Positions 60,229-64,000 of a stretch of DNA of 64,000 nt are shown here, piece after piece. Below the pieces are notes generated by a model. That model worked only from the letters and a program-made list of their open reading frames with translations, did not search any database and was not told where the DNA came from. Origin of the DNA: Roseateles sp. XES5 (GTDB taxonomy: Bacteria; Pseudomonadota; Alphaproteobacteria; Rhizobiales; Rhizobiaceae); NCBI RefSeq assembly GCF_020535545.1, contig NZ_CP084752.1, positions 971,001 to 1,035,000 on the forward strand, given 5' to 3'. Both the position numbers and the translations under genes were made by a program. How positions within the stretch are numbered: the stretch's first letter is position 1; each line of letters opens with the position of its first letter.

Positions 60229-60263
60229 AAAAGCCCCCGCGCATTTCTGCGACGGGGGCTTTT
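60229..60263. terminator. Bidirectional intrinsic terminator
   Basis: AAAAGCCCCCG (60229-60239) pairs with CGGGGGCTTTT (60253-60263) around a 13-base loop. A-run and T-run on the two sides make it a terminator for the gabD-remnant side (plus) and for the rrn/tRNA-fMet transcript (minus). Confidence 0.85.
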
Positions 60264-60271
60264 GTATGATT

Positions 60272-60348
<77 letters not shown>

Positions 60349-60357
60349 TCACCGGGT

Positions 60358-60443
60358 TTTTGCCTAGGCAAAATACCCACGGTTTTTGCCCTTGGGCAAA
60401 AATCCGTTATTCCGGTCCGGTATTTTGCCGGAGGCAAAATACC
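60358..60443. repeat. Three related hairpins between 5S and tRNA-fMet
   Basis: TTTTGCCTAGGCAAAA (60358-60373), TTTTTGCCC-TT-GGGCAAAAA (60383-60402) and GGTATTTTGCC-GGA-GGCAAAATACC (60419-60443) share the core TTTTGCC/GGCAAAA. All are perfect stems. They may be successive transcription or processing signals, or a small repeat family. Confidence 0.7.
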
Positions 60444-60486
60444 GTTGTTTTCGAGAGCCTCGTTTGGGAGGTCCTTAAAGCATAAA

Positions 60487-60505
60487 GGCCGCTTAGCAAG
60501 CGGCC
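60487..60505 (-). terminator. Hairpin downstream of 5S rRNA
   Basis: GGCCGCTT-AGC-AAGCGGCC, a perfect 8-bp stem with a three-base loop, 73 bases past the 5S end. On the minus strand TTTATG follows. It could be a partial rrn terminator or an RNase stop before tRNA-fMet. Confidence 0.55.
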
Positions 60506-60577
60506 CTTTGATCGGCTTGGGCCGAAGATGTGTCGAGAAGATTTGCGTCTTTGTTTAAGACTTGATTGCCTTTAGCA

Positions 60578-60695
60578 GACCTGGCAGCGACCTACTCTCC
60601 CGCGTCTTAAGACGAAGTACCATTGGCGCTGGGGCGTTTCACGGCCGTGTTCGGAATGGGAACGGGTGCAGCCACCCCGCCATAACCACCAGGTC
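60578..60695 (-). rRNA. rrf: 5S ribosomal RNA
   Basis: The minus strand starts GACCTGGTGGTTATGGCGGG and ends GTAGGTCGCTGCCAGGTC; the ends pair to form helix I. It contains the conserved CCCATTCCGAACACGG loop. Ends are set by this pairing and are accurate to a few bases. Confidence 0.95.
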
Positions 60696-60811
60696 GGCTA
60701 AGGGCAATCAATTGAGAAGCTGGTAGAGGAAGGAAGCCTTCCTCGTTTGTCTTTTTTTGTGAACACGTCTGGATCATGGCCCGCTTGGGGCCGATGAGCA
60801 TGAACAATGAG
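60696..60811 (-). other. 23S-5S spacer
   Basis: 116 bases with no gene. Near the 23S end it holds TGAGCATGAACAATGAGAAC, the 3' arm of the pre-23S processing stem whose 5' arm is at 63627-63653. Confidence 0.8.
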
Positions 60812-63633
<2,822 letters not shown>

Positions 63634-64000
63634 GTTCTCATTGTCTATGCTCATCACTAGCTCCATCCCATAGGAATGCAGCGGGTGGGGCTACCTTTTA
63701 CAACCCAACCCACTCATGATGCCATCGACGTGTTCGACAGACCGCTTTATCGGAGCCACGCCGAGCGGCTCGCTTGCAGTCTGTCTTTAAGACCAGCTTC
63801 TCGAGATCAAATCCGGTACCGTGCGGTTAGACAACGGTAATCCGATCACTCATCAGAGGCGACACAAGGCCGCCAACAATGAACGATCTAGAGCGACAAG
63901 CTTCCTTCCTACCTCCAATCCCTCACCAATCTCCGGCCGGCTAGGCCATCAAAAGGTTCACTGGGAAAGGGCTCGGACGTCTCGGGCAGAACCCAAAACA
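63634..64000 (-). other. Part of the 16S-23S internal spacer
   Basis: 367 bases upstream of 23S on the rrn strand. It holds the 5' arm of the pre-23S stem at its edge and otherwise no tRNA, gene or clear hairpin that I can recognise. tRNA-Ala, tRNA-Ile and 16S are expected beyond base 64000. Confidence 0.8.

Noticed and set aside
60358-60443. Possible CRISPR-like repeat array
   Set aside because: Only three palindromes of different length with no equal spacers and no cas genes in the window.

Overview
The window is chromosomal DNA from an alphaproteobacterium of the Rhizobiales, most likely Rhizobiaceae (Rhizobium, Shinella, Agrobacterium or Ensifer type). The support is high GC with strong codon bias, an rrn operon ending 23S-5S-tRNA-fMet with a short helix-9 insertion in the 23S, the rkp capsule genes, a MucR/Ros regulator, sites of the general-stress sigma factor type (GGAAC-N18/19-TT), iron boxes of RirA type (TGA-N9-TCA) and scattered rhizobial AGAGC repeats. 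No transposase, prophage or CRISPR array was seen.

Layout. 1-2.5 kb: macAB efflux pair on the minus strand, macB cut by the window edge. 2.6-4.4 kb: rluB-type pseudouridine synthase divergent from prmB. 4.5-7.3 kb: plus-strand genes for a MarR regulator with a Cys/His-rich tail, an unknown periplasmic protein, a CPGC thioredoxin-like protein and a MOSC protein. 7.4-21.4 kb: minus-strand capsule region with rkpU, rkpI, rkpJ, then rkpA (six-domain type I PKS), rkpG (alpha-oxoamine synthase) and rkpH (SDR). Together the last three look like a line that makes and releases a long-chain amino-ketone or amino-alcohol lipid used in K-antigen production. 21.7-26.4 kb: an Lrp regulator divergent from a kinase-M23-aminotransferase fusion and an amino-acid binding protein.

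26.4-38 kb: membrane, phospholipase and stress genes (EEP hydrolase, UPF0104 membrane protein, phospholipase D, BON protein, two Crp/Fnr paralogues, two sensor kinases, DNA glycosylase, DUF892 protein), with at least two decayed genes at 30.7-31.3 kb. 38-46.7 kb: a carbohydrate or polyol ABC transporter with two ATPases, two permeases, a small membrane protein and a binding protein, plus a dihydroxyacetone-type kinase. A divergent LacI regulator with twin palindromic operators controls it.

47.6-52.7 kb: the most notable find, a complete microcin-B17-like biosynthetic cluster for a linear azol(in)e-containing peptide. It has a 56-residue precursor rich in Cys, Ser and Gly, a McbB-like partner protein, an FMN dehydrogenase, a YcaO cyclodehydratase and a divergent ABC exporter. 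The shared intergenic region carries six copies of ATCAA/TTGAT. 52.8-59.9 kb: an AraC regulator and a hydroxamate-siderophore receptor with FhuC, FhuD and a double-length FhuB, with RirA-type boxes at both promoters. 59.9-64 kb: a 3' remnant of gabD, then the minus-strand rrn operon end (tRNA-fMet, 5S, 23S and part of the 16S-23S spacer).
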